Assembly: GCA_013361685.1 (NCBI GenBank)
Contig: JABFXP010000642.1
Coordinates: 1-36,530 of the forward strand
Length of the DNA: 36,530 nucleotides
Direction: 5' to 3'
Source: Catenulispora sp.
Lineage (GTDB): Bacteria > Actinomycetota > Actinomycetes > Streptomycetales > Catenulisporaceae
A program made the translations under genes and the position numbers. Positions 1 through 8,093 of this stretch are shown piece by piece. Under the pieces are notes generated by a model. The model saw only the letters and a program-made list of their open reading frames with translations, had not been told where the DNA came from and made no database searches. Position 1 is the first letter of the stretch. The number at the start of each line of letters is the position of its first letter.

Positions 1-150
1 CCAGCCAGGACGGTTCGAAGATGATGTCCTCGTCGCGCATCCCGGGCCGATAGGGCTGGAACCGCTCGTTGTGGGGAAAGCGAGTGGCCAGGAAGCCAGG
101 TCGGCGTTCCTCCGGGATCCGGGCGATTTCATTCGGCGCCCGTCTTGGCC
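1..150 (-). CDS. Possible partial coding region running off the left edge
   Basis: A minus-strand frame stays open to the window edge and its part nearest the edge reads like protein, for example FLATRFPHNERFQPYRPGM followed by an acidic RDEDIIFEP. I do not recognise the family. No convincing ATG or GTG start with a ribosome binding site is visible, and the frame runs antisense into the nucleotidyltransferase remnant, so its beginning cannot be placed. It could be the end of a real gene mostly outside the window or a chance open frame. Confidence 0.25.
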
Positions 151-163
151 ACGACCAGCCGAA

Positions 164-550
164 CCCTGGTACGCGCTCAACTCGGACATCCGGAGGAGAT
201 TCCGGCGCCGCAAGATGGCCGCCCTCCACCACGGACAGAACGCCACGGCAACGTGGCGCTGGCCCGTCCACATATCCAGTGGGGGTGCCCTCGACCTGAA
301 CACCGGCGGTCGTATCGCCAGCTTCGTCGAAGCACCCACGACGCCGTGGCCGGTCAATGCCGGCGTCTACGTTCTTCCTCCTAATTCGCCGCCCTGTTTG
401 CTCGCCGCAGGGCGACCGCGAGGTCACCACATTCCGAAGGTGGCTCGGGCAGGACGCTTGTCTGGGTTCGCGACTCCCGAAGGGGTCTCCTGGCGGGCGA
501 TCGACACCGCAATGGACCTGGCGACCGCAGCCAAGGAACTCGCCGCGTTA
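164..550 (+). pseudogene. Frameshifted sugar-1-phosphate nucleotidyltransferase remnant
   Basis: Pieces of an NTP_transferase-type sugar nucleotidyltransferase appear in order but in different frames. An ALNSDI-like stretch near 180 and MAALHH near 214 are in one frame. ERHGNVALARPHIQWG (235-285) is in a second. GGRIASFVEAPTTPWPVNAG (from 305) returns to the first, GDREVTTF (411-434) is in a third, and GRLSGFATPEG plus WRAIDTAMDLATAAKELA (to 550) are back in the first. The order matches the C-terminal half of the family: the F-V-E-x-P sugar-binding segment, VNAGVYVL, then W-R-A-I-D-T near the end. At least four frame changes mean no working enzyme. An intact member would make an NDP-sugar for glycan synthesis. 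A long hairpin follows directly. Confidence 0.6.
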
Positions 551-558
551 TCGTGGAA

Positions 559-611
559 GCATCAGACTTCTGCCGGTCGGAACGGCGTTCCGACCGGCAG
601 AAGTCTGATGC
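559..611. terminator. 25-bp perfect hairpin, probable terminator
   Basis: Positions 559-583 and 587-611 are perfect reverse complements with a 3-base loop (584-586). The hairpin starts 9 bases after the last recognisable codon of the nucleotidyltransferase remnant, where a transcription terminator would sit. There is no T-run on either side, which is common for terminators in high-GC actinobacteria. Its perfection, beside a decayed gene, also allows a mobile-element end or a protein-binding site. Confidence 0.5.
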
Positions 612-904
612 AAGCCCTCGCTACCACAGCCGTGACCTGCCTCGACGGGTTCAGTCATGCGCACTGACGCACAAGGCATCTGACCAGCCGGCTCAGGATA
701 GTGGATCTTCATTGGTAGTCAGGCAGGGCTCCGTAGGCGAAATGGTCTCCGACAGGACCGACCCTCATCGCAGGGCTCTGTGCGACCACGGCTGTCACGA
801 ACGTCCGGCCGGCTGGATGCGCCACGTCCGCCTGTCCGGATCACCCCGCCCGGCACGGATGAATCGGTTTGGATCAGCGCCGGAGCGGCTTCGCCAGGCC
901 ACCA
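612..904. other. No recognisable gene
   Basis: Every frame here is short or lacks protein-like composition. I see no motif, repeat or RNA gene. It lies between the hairpin and the 3' end of the secreted trefoil-like protein gene. Confidence 0.4.
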
Positions 905-1441
905 CTACAGCCCGGTGAAGTCCTGGTTCTGATTGCCCTGTATCCGCGTCCACAGCTGGAGCCCGCGGTTGTTCGTGGAGATGTCGTAGTCCAACGTCAG
1001 CCCGCTTGCGTTGTTGGTGAAGGTATAGAAGGGGCCACCAAGGCAACAGATGGTCTCGGCCTTCATGGTCCAATAGGCGTCCGACTGGTCGCACACCGCC
1101 CCGTTGTTCCCGTTGGTGACCACCACCGGCGACGTTGCTTTGTCCCAGTTGGGAATGAGACAGGCGCCGTGGTTGGCGCCGGAGCCCATCCACACGATCC
1201 GCACGACGTAATTGGTGTTGCTGTAAAGCATCTCCCACCCGTTGGCGTTGCCGTCGCAGGAGTACCAGTGCACTTCCGAGCCCAGGTTGCTGTTGTCCGG
1301 CCGCAGGCACACACTCGTGTTGTATGACGTTTGCCAGTATTCATATCCGGCGGCGTGGGCCGGGGTGGCTGCCAAGGTGCTGGCAACGGACAGTCCGCCG
1401 GCCGCGGCAGCGATACCCAGCGTCTTTCTGATCTTCCTCAT
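905..1441 (-). CDS. Secreted ricin-type beta-trefoil-like protein
   Basis: The 178-residue product has a clear Sec signal peptide: MRKIRKT, a hydrophobic stretch at about 8-26, and an A-x-A site ending near residue 30 (TPAHAAG). The exported part has features of a ricin B-type beta-trefoil: an early VCLRPDNSN segment, several W/C pairs, and a final GLQLWTRIQGNQNQDF that resembles the QxW repeat. It probably binds carbohydrate outside the cell. No catalytic domain is attached, so it is a lone lectin-like module. The ATG at 1441 was chosen because a GGGGAG ribosome binding site lies just upstream and because it begins the signal peptide; an upstream in-frame ATG would add 27 unlikely residues. 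It stands alone among decayed sequences. Confidence 0.8.
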   Translation of the reverse strand: MRKIRKTLGIAAAAGGLSVASTLAATPAHAAGYEYWQTSYNTSVCLRPDNSNLGSEVHWYSCDGNANGWEMLYSNTNYVVRIVWMGSGANHGACLIPNWDKATSPVVVTNGNNGAVCDQSDAYWTMKAETICCLGGPFYTFTNNASGLTLDYDISTNNRGLQLWTRIQGNQNQDFTGL

Positions 1442-1779
1442 GTGAGTCTCCCCATTCGGACCGCGCGGCCTTGCGCCGCGGCTGGCGAGCTGGATGAACG
1501 GCCTGTTCCTGAGCTGGATCAAGGGGGCCGTCCCCTCGGTTGGCTGTACTGGATCCGATCGTCACGGCGGCCACACCGGGGAGCAAACAACCCGCGCAAG
1601 TCCGCACACTCGCTCGGCAGCATCCGACCGGACGAACGAAGCTGCAGCACCGCAATGGGCTCGCGCCTCAGTACCGCCGCCGACGACAACACGCCACCGC
1701 ACGCAGGACAGAAACACAGACCATCAGCGCCCGGCTCCACGACCGGACCATCGAGCCGCGACTCCCAGACCACAGCGCA

Positions 1780-1911
1780 CGGCCACACCGACGTCAAAGC
1801 CTTGGCCACCGCCCGCCAGCCGACCCCGTACTTACGCTGCAACGCCCGGCCGGACAGGCTCGCGTGGGAATCGCGGCGGATCGCCGTATACAACTCCAGC
1901 TTTGTGTTCAC
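1780..1911 (-). pseudogene. N-terminal remnant of an IS21-like transposase
   Basis: From a GTG at 1911 the reading VNTKLELYTAIRRD, then GRALQRKYGVGWRAVAKAL and SVWP, matches the N-terminal helix-turn-helix region of actinobacterial IS21/IstA-type transposases. After SVWP the frame continues without the expected proline/arginine linker or the DDE catalytic core, so only about 44 recognisable residues remain. No partner IstB ATPase and no clear terminal inverted repeats are visible. It is evidence of past transposition into this zone. Confidence 0.5.
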
Positions 1912-2176
1912 CGGAATTGCAGGCCCTGATATCCCAGAGCGCTTTGATGGTCCTGCCGTGAGAAGCCCAGCGACGCCAAAACTCACCGATCCGGACACAC
2001 CGCATGACAGAGCGACGTCAACACTCGGCTCTGCCCCACACGCCGTAAAGCCATCGTGTAGCTGACCTGCTCAGCAGCAGCCTTCGTCATCAGACTGTCG
2101 GCCGATGACAGCCCTTTCACGGAAGATGGACGACCCCCATCGACACCTACAGGGCCAATCGATGGCGCCTATGGGT
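1912..2176. other. No recognisable gene
   Basis: This stretch lies between the IS21-like remnant and the small hypothetical gene. I see no protein-like frame and no strong structure. Confidence 0.4.
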
Positions 2177-2452
2177 TCAGATGTCGACGAAGCCTCTGGC
2201 CGCGAGGGCCGCAACGGCGGCCTCGATGTTCTCGGGCGTGACTGCCGACACGACAACCAAGCTCCTCTCCGCGAAGTATCCGGTCCTCGCCATCTCGTGG
2301 CCGATGGTCTGCATGAGCCTGGTCTGGTCGTAGAAACTCAGGAGCCGCTCCTCGCCGTCCCAGCAGACCGTGACATCCACCCAGCCCTTGGCCTCTTGAA
2401 CCGCCCAGTCGCCGTCGTCCATACCCTCTGGAAACGCGATCCGATAGTCCAT
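2177..2452 (-). CDS. Small conserved-looking hypothetical protein
   Basis: The 91-residue product begins MDYRIAFPEGMDDGDWAVQE. It contains VDVTVCWDGEERLLSFYD, a central predicted helix (TRLMQTIGHEMARTG), and a C-terminal strand-helix pattern ending AALAARGFVDI. The composition is that of a small soluble alpha/beta protein with no signal peptide or membrane segment. The ATG at 2452 is supported by a GGGGAAG site about 8 bases upstream; a longer version from 2506 is possible. I do not recognise a function. It is the only intact small gene inside the transposase-remnant zone, which suggests it is kept by selection or arrived recently. Confidence 0.7.
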   Translation of the reverse strand: MDYRIAFPEGMDDGDWAVQEAKGWVDVTVCWDGEERLLSFYDQTRLMQTIGHEMARTGYFAERSLVVVSAVTPENIEAAVAALAARGFVDI

Positions 2453-2829
2453 GACGCCATCTTCCCCGCTCACGCAGCGCATGCCGGCACCGCACGGTTC
2501 GGCCACCGTTCCTGCAGGTCAGCTCCCCTGCGGCCCAGCGACATAGGGGCCGCCCGGGCGACGGCCAGCCTGGACCTTTCGGTCTCGGCGGCGACCATTG
2601 GCCAGGCAGGTTGGCGATCCCGGCCGTAGTTCCTCGGCGATACGCGAGGTCCATTTCCGTCCGGCACTTCATCGCGAACAGCGAGTTCATCACAGGGTTC
2701 TCTGACGCAGCCCGCGCCAGGTCGGCCTGGCTGTCCCCGGCCAAGCGCCTGGACGTGATGTAGGGCGAGGCCTGAGCGTTGTCGCGAAACTGCGGATGAC
2801 GGCGGCCTGGGGTGGCCGCCGGTTCCGTG
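2453..2829. other. Mostly unassigned; short coding-like fragment on the minus strand
   Basis: Between about 2640 and 2790 a minus-strand frame has strongly G/C-ending codons and reads SPYITSRRLAGDSQADLAR then MNSLFAMKCRTEMDLAYRR. It has no clear start and breaks down afterwards. It may be the end of an unidentified decayed gene. The rest shows nothing recognisable. Confidence 0.3.
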
Positions 2830-3485
2830 ACGTTCACGGACGGCCTGGACGGCGGTGCGTATCGCGTCGCCCTGGCACCGGCAGTCGCGCAGGTCATCCG
2901 GGCGAACGTGTGCTCCACGCGTGAGCGGACCCTTCGATGCTCGGCGTTGTCCCTCTTGGATCGGCAGCGGCGGTCGGCTGGGGTGTCTGCGGTGGCGGCA
3001 CGATCAGGCCAGCGCCCCAGCACGCGCCGTGAGCCAGCACCGCCCGCCCGACGCAGACCTCGTCGATCCCGGAGGGGCGCAGCGCCTGGGCGTCGCCGTC
3101 GTTGCTGGGTGCCGGCCGGCCGGTGGCGACCACCAAGCGAGTACCGGCGTCGATGACGACCTGCACGTTCGCCGAGAACCGATAGTTCCGCGAAGGCGTG
3201 GCCACCCTCCGGTCCCGCACCGGGCCATCGTGTCGTCCACGATCCACAGCCGATCGGTCTGCTCCGCACCCGGCCGGCGTCGGCGCAGGCTCCATGACCG
3301 GGCCGACCAGCTGCGCGGTGCGGCACACCCTCCCGGCCCAGATCCCCATCAGGGCCGCGAGCCGCCGCATCGCCAGGTTGGTGCGGTGGCACGCCGTGAG
3401 CCGCCGCATTGCCAGGTTGGTGCGGTGGCACGCCGCGACCAGCAGCACGCGTTCGTCCAGTGTCAGTGCCCACGGCCGACCGTTG
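2830..3485 (-). pseudogene. Decayed IS5-family (DDE_Tnp_4-like) transposase
   Basis: On the minus strand the order of a DDE_Tnp_4-type IS5-family transposase can be followed across several frames. LTLDERVLLVAACHRTNLAM (near 3470) is the N-terminal helical region. SRNYRFSANVQVVIDAGTRL and VVATGRPAP follow. A damaged LAHGACWGAGLIVPP stands where DGGYxGTGLxxPH is usual, then DNAEHRRVRSRVEHTFARM and, in another frame, LRDCRCQGDAIRTAVQAV near the C-terminus. The first catalytic Asp region is readable only in a shifted frame. Frame changes plus an internal 39-bp duplication show it is dead. No terminal inverted repeats were identified. Confidence 0.75.
3359..3436. repeat. 39-bp tandem duplication inside the transposase remnant
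   Basis: Positions 3359-3397 and 3398-3436 are near-identical copies with a single visible substitution in the core. The unit is 13 codons, so the duplication is in frame and repeats the peptide ACHRTNLAMRRL. It probably arose by replication slippage after or during decay of the transposase. Confidence 0.85.
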
Positions 3486-3608
3486 GCCGGGTGGTCGCCG
3501 CCACGTTTGCGTACGACCTTGGGCCAACGCCCCGAGCTGCCGCATCCACAAACCGGTGAACAGCCCGATCCACGCTGGCTCAGCGCACCCAGACACGATT
3601 GATGCTCG

Positions 3609-3627
3609 GCGTAACCCGCGGTTACGC
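3609..3627. repeat. Short inverted repeat at the edge of a transposase remnant
   Basis: Eight-base arms (3609-3616 and 3620-3627) flank a 3-base centre. The repeat sits at the 3' end of the second IS5-like remnant. It may be a leftover element end or terminator. The evidence is structural only. Confidence 0.4.
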
Positions 3628-3835
3628 AACTTTCTTTGGGGGAGCATCGCCGACGGTCCGGGTAGTCGCGGACCAGGCGGCGCTGCCGTACCAACGTGGT
3701 GTTGAGCTGCTTGGCCACCGACCGGAGCGGCGGTGGTCGGAACCCAGTCTCGCCGTCGGCCCGGGCGACCGTTGGGTCCACGCCTGGTGGCACCGCATGA
3801 TCGCGACGTCGTCCTTGAAGCCGGTGTCCACCCGG
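3620..3835 (-). pseudogene. C-terminal remnant of a second IS5-like transposase
   Basis: A minus-strand frame starting near 3831 reads VDTGFKDDVAIMRCHQ. An adjacent frame continues DGETGFRPPPLRSVAKQL then RQRRLVRDYPDRRRCSP. This matches the end of DDE_Tnp_1/IS5-type transposases, where a DTGYK segment precedes F-x-x-x-x-R-W-V-V-E-Q and RRLxRDYE. The usual W-V-V-E is degraded to S-V-A-K, so the last catalytic Glu is gone, and the two parts are in different frames. It belongs to a different subgroup from the neighbour at 2830-3485, so two separate insertions decayed here. Confidence 0.6.
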
Positions 3836-4341
3836 CGATTTGGCCACCGTCGGAGCCGTCACCGCGACCCGGCCCAGCGGTTTCGCGCCGATGGCGTCGT
3901 CTGCCTCCTCCGTCGTCGTGTGGGCGTGGTGGTGTGCCGGAGGGCGCGTGCGCTTCCGGTGTCCCGCCGGGAGGGGCGGGTGGGTTGCCCTTCCCGGGCC
4001 GGCGCGCCGGCCCGGGACTGCTCGGTGGTGGGGGAGCCCCCGCCCTGGACACTGGCCGGTGTCCGGGGCAATTTTTCTCCCCTTTTCACCGAGCGTGCGG
4101 GCGTCGTGGTGACCGCCCGAGGGCACGGTTCCCTGGTGCGTTCGGTTGGCGGGGTGAGCTCTGTCCCCGTTGGCCGGTTGCGTTTGGGTGCCGACTCCCG
4201 TCGGTTGTTGGTGTGGTGTCGGCGGGAGTGAGTCCATACTTCGCTATTCGGGCATTTGGTGCATCGGGTGTTGTGCGTATTGGGGGTACGTTGAATTGAC
4301 TAGGCCGAGTGGGTGGGTGGTTGGGGTGGTGGATGGGTCGC
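3836..4341. other. Palindrome-rich non-coding stretch
   Basis: No frame here reads as a protein. The stretch is dense in foldable sequence: a perfect 26-bp palindrome (3992-4017), a short hairpin of the form GGACAC/GTGTCC near 4050, and then a T/C-rich run (CAATTTTTCTCCCCTTTTC) near 4070. This could terminate transcription coming from either side. Positions 4244-4341 are less GC-rich and lie behind the FUSC gene's stop. Confidence 0.5.
3992..4017. repeat. Perfect 26-bp palindrome
   Basis: The two 13-base halves are exact reverse complements with no spacer, all G/C except the outer T/A pair. It could form a cruciform or RNA hairpin. A T/C-rich run follows about 55 bases later. Confidence 0.8.
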
Positions 4342-5445
4342 TTAGTCGAGTGCTTGGCGGGCCTCCTCTGGGGTGGCTCCGGCGAATACGGCGAGGTCGT
4401 GGACGACCCAGCGGAGGCTTTCCCAGGCGGCTTTGAGGCGGCCGGGTCCCTCTTCGGGTGCTTGGTGGGCCACGGCCAGGGCGTTGGAGATGGTTAGTTG
4501 GCGGAGGGTGGGGTCGGCTGGGTCGGTGGCGAGCATTTGCATCAGGGCTGCGGCTTCGTTGATTGCTGGGGCGAAGTCGCGGCGGTGCTCGGTGGGGACT
4601 GATTGTGATTCGCGGGAGAGTGACAGGCAGCTGTTGCTGAGCAGGGTGACGTGGGCGACGGCTACCAGTTCGGTGCGCAGGGGGATGCGTTGGGCGCGGC
4701 GGAGGGGGGTGCGGCGGGCTGAGGTGAGCATGGTGTCGCAGGCTTTGCTGAGTTCTGCGGCGGATGCGTAGAGGGGGCGGAGGCGCTGCCAGAGGTTGAG
4801 GGTGGTGGAGCGGTCGTCGTGGCGGAGGGAGTGGGAGGTGACGTCGAGGGCTCGGGCCAGGTTGAGGAGGAGGTCGGATTCGGCGCGGCGGAGGAGGGTC
4901 AGGGGGTCGGCGGGGAAGAGGAGTTGGCTGAAGACCAGGGCTACGGCGCCGCCGAAGATGGCGTCGGCGACGCGGGTGAGGCTGGCGTCGCTGCCCATTG
5001 CTACGGCGATCACCGCGCTTACCGCTGCTTGGGCCATGGTGGTGCGGGCGCTTCCGACTGCTGCGGTGAGGAGCAGGCTGAAGAAGATGGCGGCTGCGAC
5101 GCCGGTGTAGTTGCGGCCCAGGAGGGTGCTGGCGGCTTGGCCGACCAGGACGCCGGTGACCACGCCGGCGACTACGCGGACGGCGTTGGTGCCGCGTTCG
5201 CCGTGAGGGGTGTTCAGGGCGACGATGGCTGCCATCGGGGCGAAGAGGGGGTCGTCGTGTTCGAAGACGTGGCGGGCGACCCACCAGGCCAGGGCTGCCG
5301 CTACTGCTTGCTGCAGGACCGGCCACCAGGCGACGGCCACGCGGGCCAGTGCGGCGCGGCCTTCGCGGTCGATGGCGGCGCGGGCCTCGTGCAGGACGAT
5401 GCGGGGCGTGCGGGGGGCCGGTTCCGCCCTTGAGCCAGCCGTCAC
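4342..5445 (-). CDS. FUSC-family (aromatic acid exporter-like) membrane protein
   Basis: The 367-residue product has an N-terminal block of about six membrane segments. Examples are WPVLQQAVAAALAWWVA, DPLFAPMAAIVAL, VVAGVVTGVLVGQAA, TGVAAAIFFSLLLTAAVG and GGAVALVFSQLLFPADPL. A long helical cytoplasmic C-terminal half follows. This layout, and the phrase on hydrophobic loops near FAPMAAIVALNTPHG, fit the fusaric acid resistance/aromatic acid exporter family. It probably exports small aromatic or amphipathic compounds, substrate unknown. I chose the GTG at 5445 because GGAGG lies 8 bases upstream; an upstream TTG at 5487 lacks this. It is divergent from the aldose epimerase gene with 175 bp between. 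Confidence 0.8.
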   Translation of the reverse strand: MTAGSRAEPAPRTPRIVLHEARAAIDREGRAALARVAVAWWPVLQQAVAAALAWWVARHVFEHDDPLFAPMAAIVALNTPHGERGTNAVRVVAGVVTGVLVGQAASTLLGRNYTGVAAAIFFSLLLTAAVGSARTTMAQAAVSAVIAVAMGSDASLTRVADAIFGGAVALVFSQLLFPADPLTLLRRAESDLLLNLARALDVTSHSLRHDDRSTTLNLWQRLRPLYASAAELSKACDTMLTSARRTPLRRAQRIPLRTELVAVAHVTLLSNSCLSLSRESQSVPTEHRRDFAPAINEAAALMQMLATDPADPTLRQLTISNALAVAHQAPEEGPGRLKAAWESLRWVVHDLAVFAGATPEEARQALD

Positions 5446-5620
5446 GCCAGGCGCCTCCAATCCGGAACGAACCGGTGCACAGCGCAATGACTCTTCCTGG
5501 GGGCGGGGTTCGGCAAACGCGCGGGGGCGGGTGTCAGCCGGATGGCGTAACGCCCCCGGATGGCGGCAGTGGGGGTGCTCTCCGGGGGCGCCGGTTTCGG
5601 GGGGCGGTTACCAATGGGGC

Positions 5621-6532
5621 ATGGCGGACTTCGTGACTGGTGAGCAGTACGAGATTGGTGCGGGGCCGTATCACGCGGTGATCACTGAGGCGGGTGCGGG
5701 TCTGCGGGAACTGACGTATGAGGGTGAGCATTTGATCCTCACCTATGGTCCTGACGAGCTGGCCCCGGCTGCGTTCGGTCAGCTTCTGATCCCGTGGCCG
5801 AACCGGGTGGATCGGGGGCGGTATGAGTTCGACGGGCACCGGTACCAGTTGGACCTGTCCGAGCCGGAGCTTGAGAACGCCATTCACGGGTTGATGCGGT
5901 GGGCGACCTGGACGCCGCAGGAGCAGAGCTCCGATGCTGTGGCTCTGAGCTGCGCGTTGCACGGGTCGAACGGGTATCCGTTCCGGCTGGATGTGCGGGT
6001 CGAATACCGTTTGGACGCTGCGACCGGGCTCAGCGTCACGGTGATCGCGTCCAACGCCGGTACTCGGGCGCTGCCCTACGCGCACGGGATGCACCCGTAC
6101 ATCACCGTCGGCCAGCCGCTGGATTCCTGCATGGTCCAGCTGCCGGGGGCGCTTTATCAGCCGGTGGATGACCGGATGATCCCGCTCGGGCCGCCGAAGG
6201 ATGTCGCGGGCAGCGAGTATGACCTGCGGGAGCCCCGGTTGCTCGGCGAGCAGGAGATCGACATCGCCTTCACCGGCTTGGAACGCGGTGCGGACGGCAT
6301 GGCACGGGTCCGGTTGTCGGGCGGTGGGCGCAGCACCGCGTTCTGGCTGGACCAGGCGCACCCGTGGCTGGAGGTGTACACCGCCGACCAGGTGCCGGAG
6401 GCGAGCCGGCGGCGCGGTCTGGGCTGCGAACCGATGACCGGCCCGCCGAACGCGCTGGCCAGCGGGATCGACCTCATCCGGCTGGAGCCCGGGGCCGAGT
6501 ATCGCGGCTCGTGGGGCATCGCGGTCGGCTGA
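5621..6532 (+). CDS. Aldose 1-epimerase family protein
   Basis: The 303-residue product fits the galactose mutarotase-like fold and probably interconverts alpha and beta forms of a hexose or its phosphate in the cytoplasm. Family marks are LLIPWPNRVDRG (about 55-66), NAIHG with the first active-site His at 89, PYAHGMHPYI with His158, and the probable catalytic Glu270 in CEPMTGPPNA. Length is normal. The ATG at 5621 starts the conserved MADFVTGEQYEIGAG; only a weak GGGGC lies upstream. The glucose-6-phosphate dehydrogenase gene follows after 72 bp on the same strand, which suggests shared expression for glucose entry into the pentose phosphate pathway. Confidence 0.85.
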   Translation: MADFVTGEQYEIGAGPYHAVITEAGAGLRELTYEGEHLILTYGPDELAPAAFGQLLIPWPNRVDRGRYEFDGHRYQLDLSEPELENAIHGLMRWATWTPQEQSSDAVALSCALHGSNGYPFRLDVRVEYRLDAATGLSVTVIASNAGTRALPYAHGMHPYITVGQPLDSCMVQLPGALYQPVDDRMIPLGPPKDVAGSEYDLREPRLLGEQEIDIAFTGLERGADGMARVRLSGGGRSTAFWLDQAHPWLEVYTADQVPEASRRRGLGCEPMTGPPNALASGIDLIRLEPGAEYRGSWGIAVG

Positions 6533-6604
6533 CATGGCTGCGCCCGCCTAAGCCCCGTCCATCGTCCCCACTGGACCCCGCACACCTACTCAAGGGAGCC
6601 CCTC

Positions 6605-8077
6605 ATGCCTCTGAGCCCCGCGATCACCAGCATCCAGTCCTACGACATGGAGAGCGCCGACGTCCTGGTCCTCTACGGCATCACCGGCGACTTGGCGAAG
6701 AAGATGCTGCTGCCGGCGCTGTACAAGCTCACTGAGCGGAGTCTGCTCAAGGTGCCGGTGGTCGGGGTCGCGGCGTCGGATTGGGATGATGCGAAGCTGC
6801 GTGAGCATGCGCGGCAGGCGGTTGTCGATGCCGGGTACGAGATCGACGAGAAGGTCTTCGAGCAGTTCGCCGGGGGACTGAGCCTGGTCAATGGTGATTT
6901 CACCAAGGAGCAGGTCTATGGGGACATCGGTGAGGCGATTGAGGGGATGGGGTTCGCGGCGCACTACTTGGCGATTCCGCCGGTGCTGTTCGACAAGGTG
7001 GCTGCGGGGTTGGCGCGGGCGGGGTTGAACAAGAATGCGCGGCTGGTGGTGGAGAAGCCGTTCGGGGAGGATCTTGCTTCGGCGCGGCAGTTGGAAGTTG
7101 AGCTGGAGCGGTACTTCGATCGGGATCATTTGCTGCGGGTCGATCACTTCTTGGGTGATGAGTCGGTTGAGGGGCTGGGGACTTTCCGCTTCGCCAATAC
7201 GCTGCTGGCGCCTGTGTGGAACCGGTCGTACATCGACAACGTGCAGATCACGCTTGCCGAGGACTTCGACGTCGCCGATCGTGGTTCCTTCTACGATGCG
7301 GTGGGCTGTCTGCGGGACGTGGTGCAGAACCACCTGATCCAGGTGATGACGCTGCTGGCGATGGACCCGCCGAACGTCGCCGACCCGCAGGCGCAGGCGT
7401 TGGAGAAGTGGCGGCTGCTGCATGCGGTGCGGACCATTGAGCCTGAGGACACCGTGCGGGGGCAGTACCAGGGCTACCAGGACGTGCCGGGCGTGAAGCC
7501 GGGGTCCACGACGGAGACGTACATCGCGCTGAAGGTGTTCATCGACAACTGGCGGTGGGCCGGTGTGCCGTTCTACATCCGCAGTGGCAAGGCGATGGCG
7601 GTGACGGCGACTGAGGTGTGCGTGCAGCTGCGGCGGCCGCCCGCCGAGCTGTTCCGGGGGCTGGGGCACGACATCCCGCCGAACCTGATCCGGATCCGGC
7701 TGGAGCCCGGGGCCGGTATCGGGCTGGAGTTGATGGCGCGGAAGTCGGAGCCGGGGCAGCTGCCGGTGCCGTTTCCGATGGGGATCGACTTCGAGCGGGT
7801 GCTCGGCGGGCAGGCGAAGCCGTACGAGAACATCCTCAACGCGGCGATCGTCGGTGACTCCAGCGGATTCGCGTTCTTCCCCGCGATCGAGGAGTCGTGG
7901 CGCATCGTGAGCAAGATCCTCAAGCCGGACACGGCCCCGATCGAGTACCAGCAGGGGAGTTGGGGACCGGAAGAGGCGGCCACGATGGCCGGTGAGGACG
8001 GCTGGCATGCGCCTGCGAAGCGGCTGTTCGCCGACGAGGAGATCCAGTCCGGCGCGCCTACGAATCCGGCGCGTTGA
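6605..8077 (+). CDS. zwf: Glucose-6-phosphate 1-dehydrogenase
   Basis: The 490-residue enzyme would oxidise glucose 6-phosphate to 6-phosphogluconolactone with NAD(P)+. The dinucleotide fingerprint GITGDLAKK is at 25-33, EKPFGED at 150-156, RVDHFLGDE at 178-186, the QNHLIQ helix follows, and FYIRSGKAM lies in the second half. The His of the R-x-D-H motif is present, but the next Lys of the usual HYLGKE is an Asp here, and the following VQNL is VEGL, so substrate binding may differ from the main housekeeping enzyme. An AAGGGA site lies about 10 bases before the ATG. The gene is convergent with the sugar porter, 16 bp apart. No opcA gene is adjacent, as might be expected for a main zwf in this phylum. 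Confidence 0.9.
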   Translation: MPLSPAITSIQSYDMESADVLVLYGITGDLAKKMLLPALYKLTERSLLKVPVVGVAASDWDDAKLREHARQAVVDAGYEIDEKVFEQFAGGLSLVNGDFTKEQVYGDIGEAIEGMGFAAHYLAIPPVLFDKVAAGLARAGLNKNARLVVEKPFGEDLASARQLEVELERYFDRDHLLRVDHFLGDESVEGLGTFRFANTLLAPVWNRSYIDNVQITLAEDFDVADRGSFYDAVGCLRDVVQNHLIQVMTLLAMDPPNVADPQAQALEKWRLLHAVRTIEPEDTVRGQYQGYQDVPGVKPGSTTETYIALKVFIDNWRWAGVPFYIRSGKAMAVTATEVCVQLRRPPAELFRGLGHDIPPNLIRIRLEPGAGIGLELMARKSEPGQLPVPFPMGIDFERVLGGQAKPYENILNAAIVGDSSGFAFFPAIEESWRIVSKILKPDTAPIEYQQGSWGPEEAATMAGEDGWHAPAKRLFADEEIQSGAPTNPAR

Positions 8078-8093
8078 GGGATTCCCCGTCGCC

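Noticed and set aside
869-1327. Plus-strand open frame of 152 codons
   Set aside because: It is antisense to the secreted trefoil-like protein, which has a signal peptide and a ribosome binding site.
2169-4052. 627-codon open frame on the minus strand
   Set aside because: It runs through two different transposase remnants and a non-coding stretch, with low-complexity Arg/Pro/Gly readings; long open frames are common by chance at this GC content.
3599-4231. Plus-strand open frame of 210 codons
   Set aside because: It lies over the IS5-like remnant and the palindromes; the reading is Arg/Gly/Val-rich with no motif or ribosome binding site.
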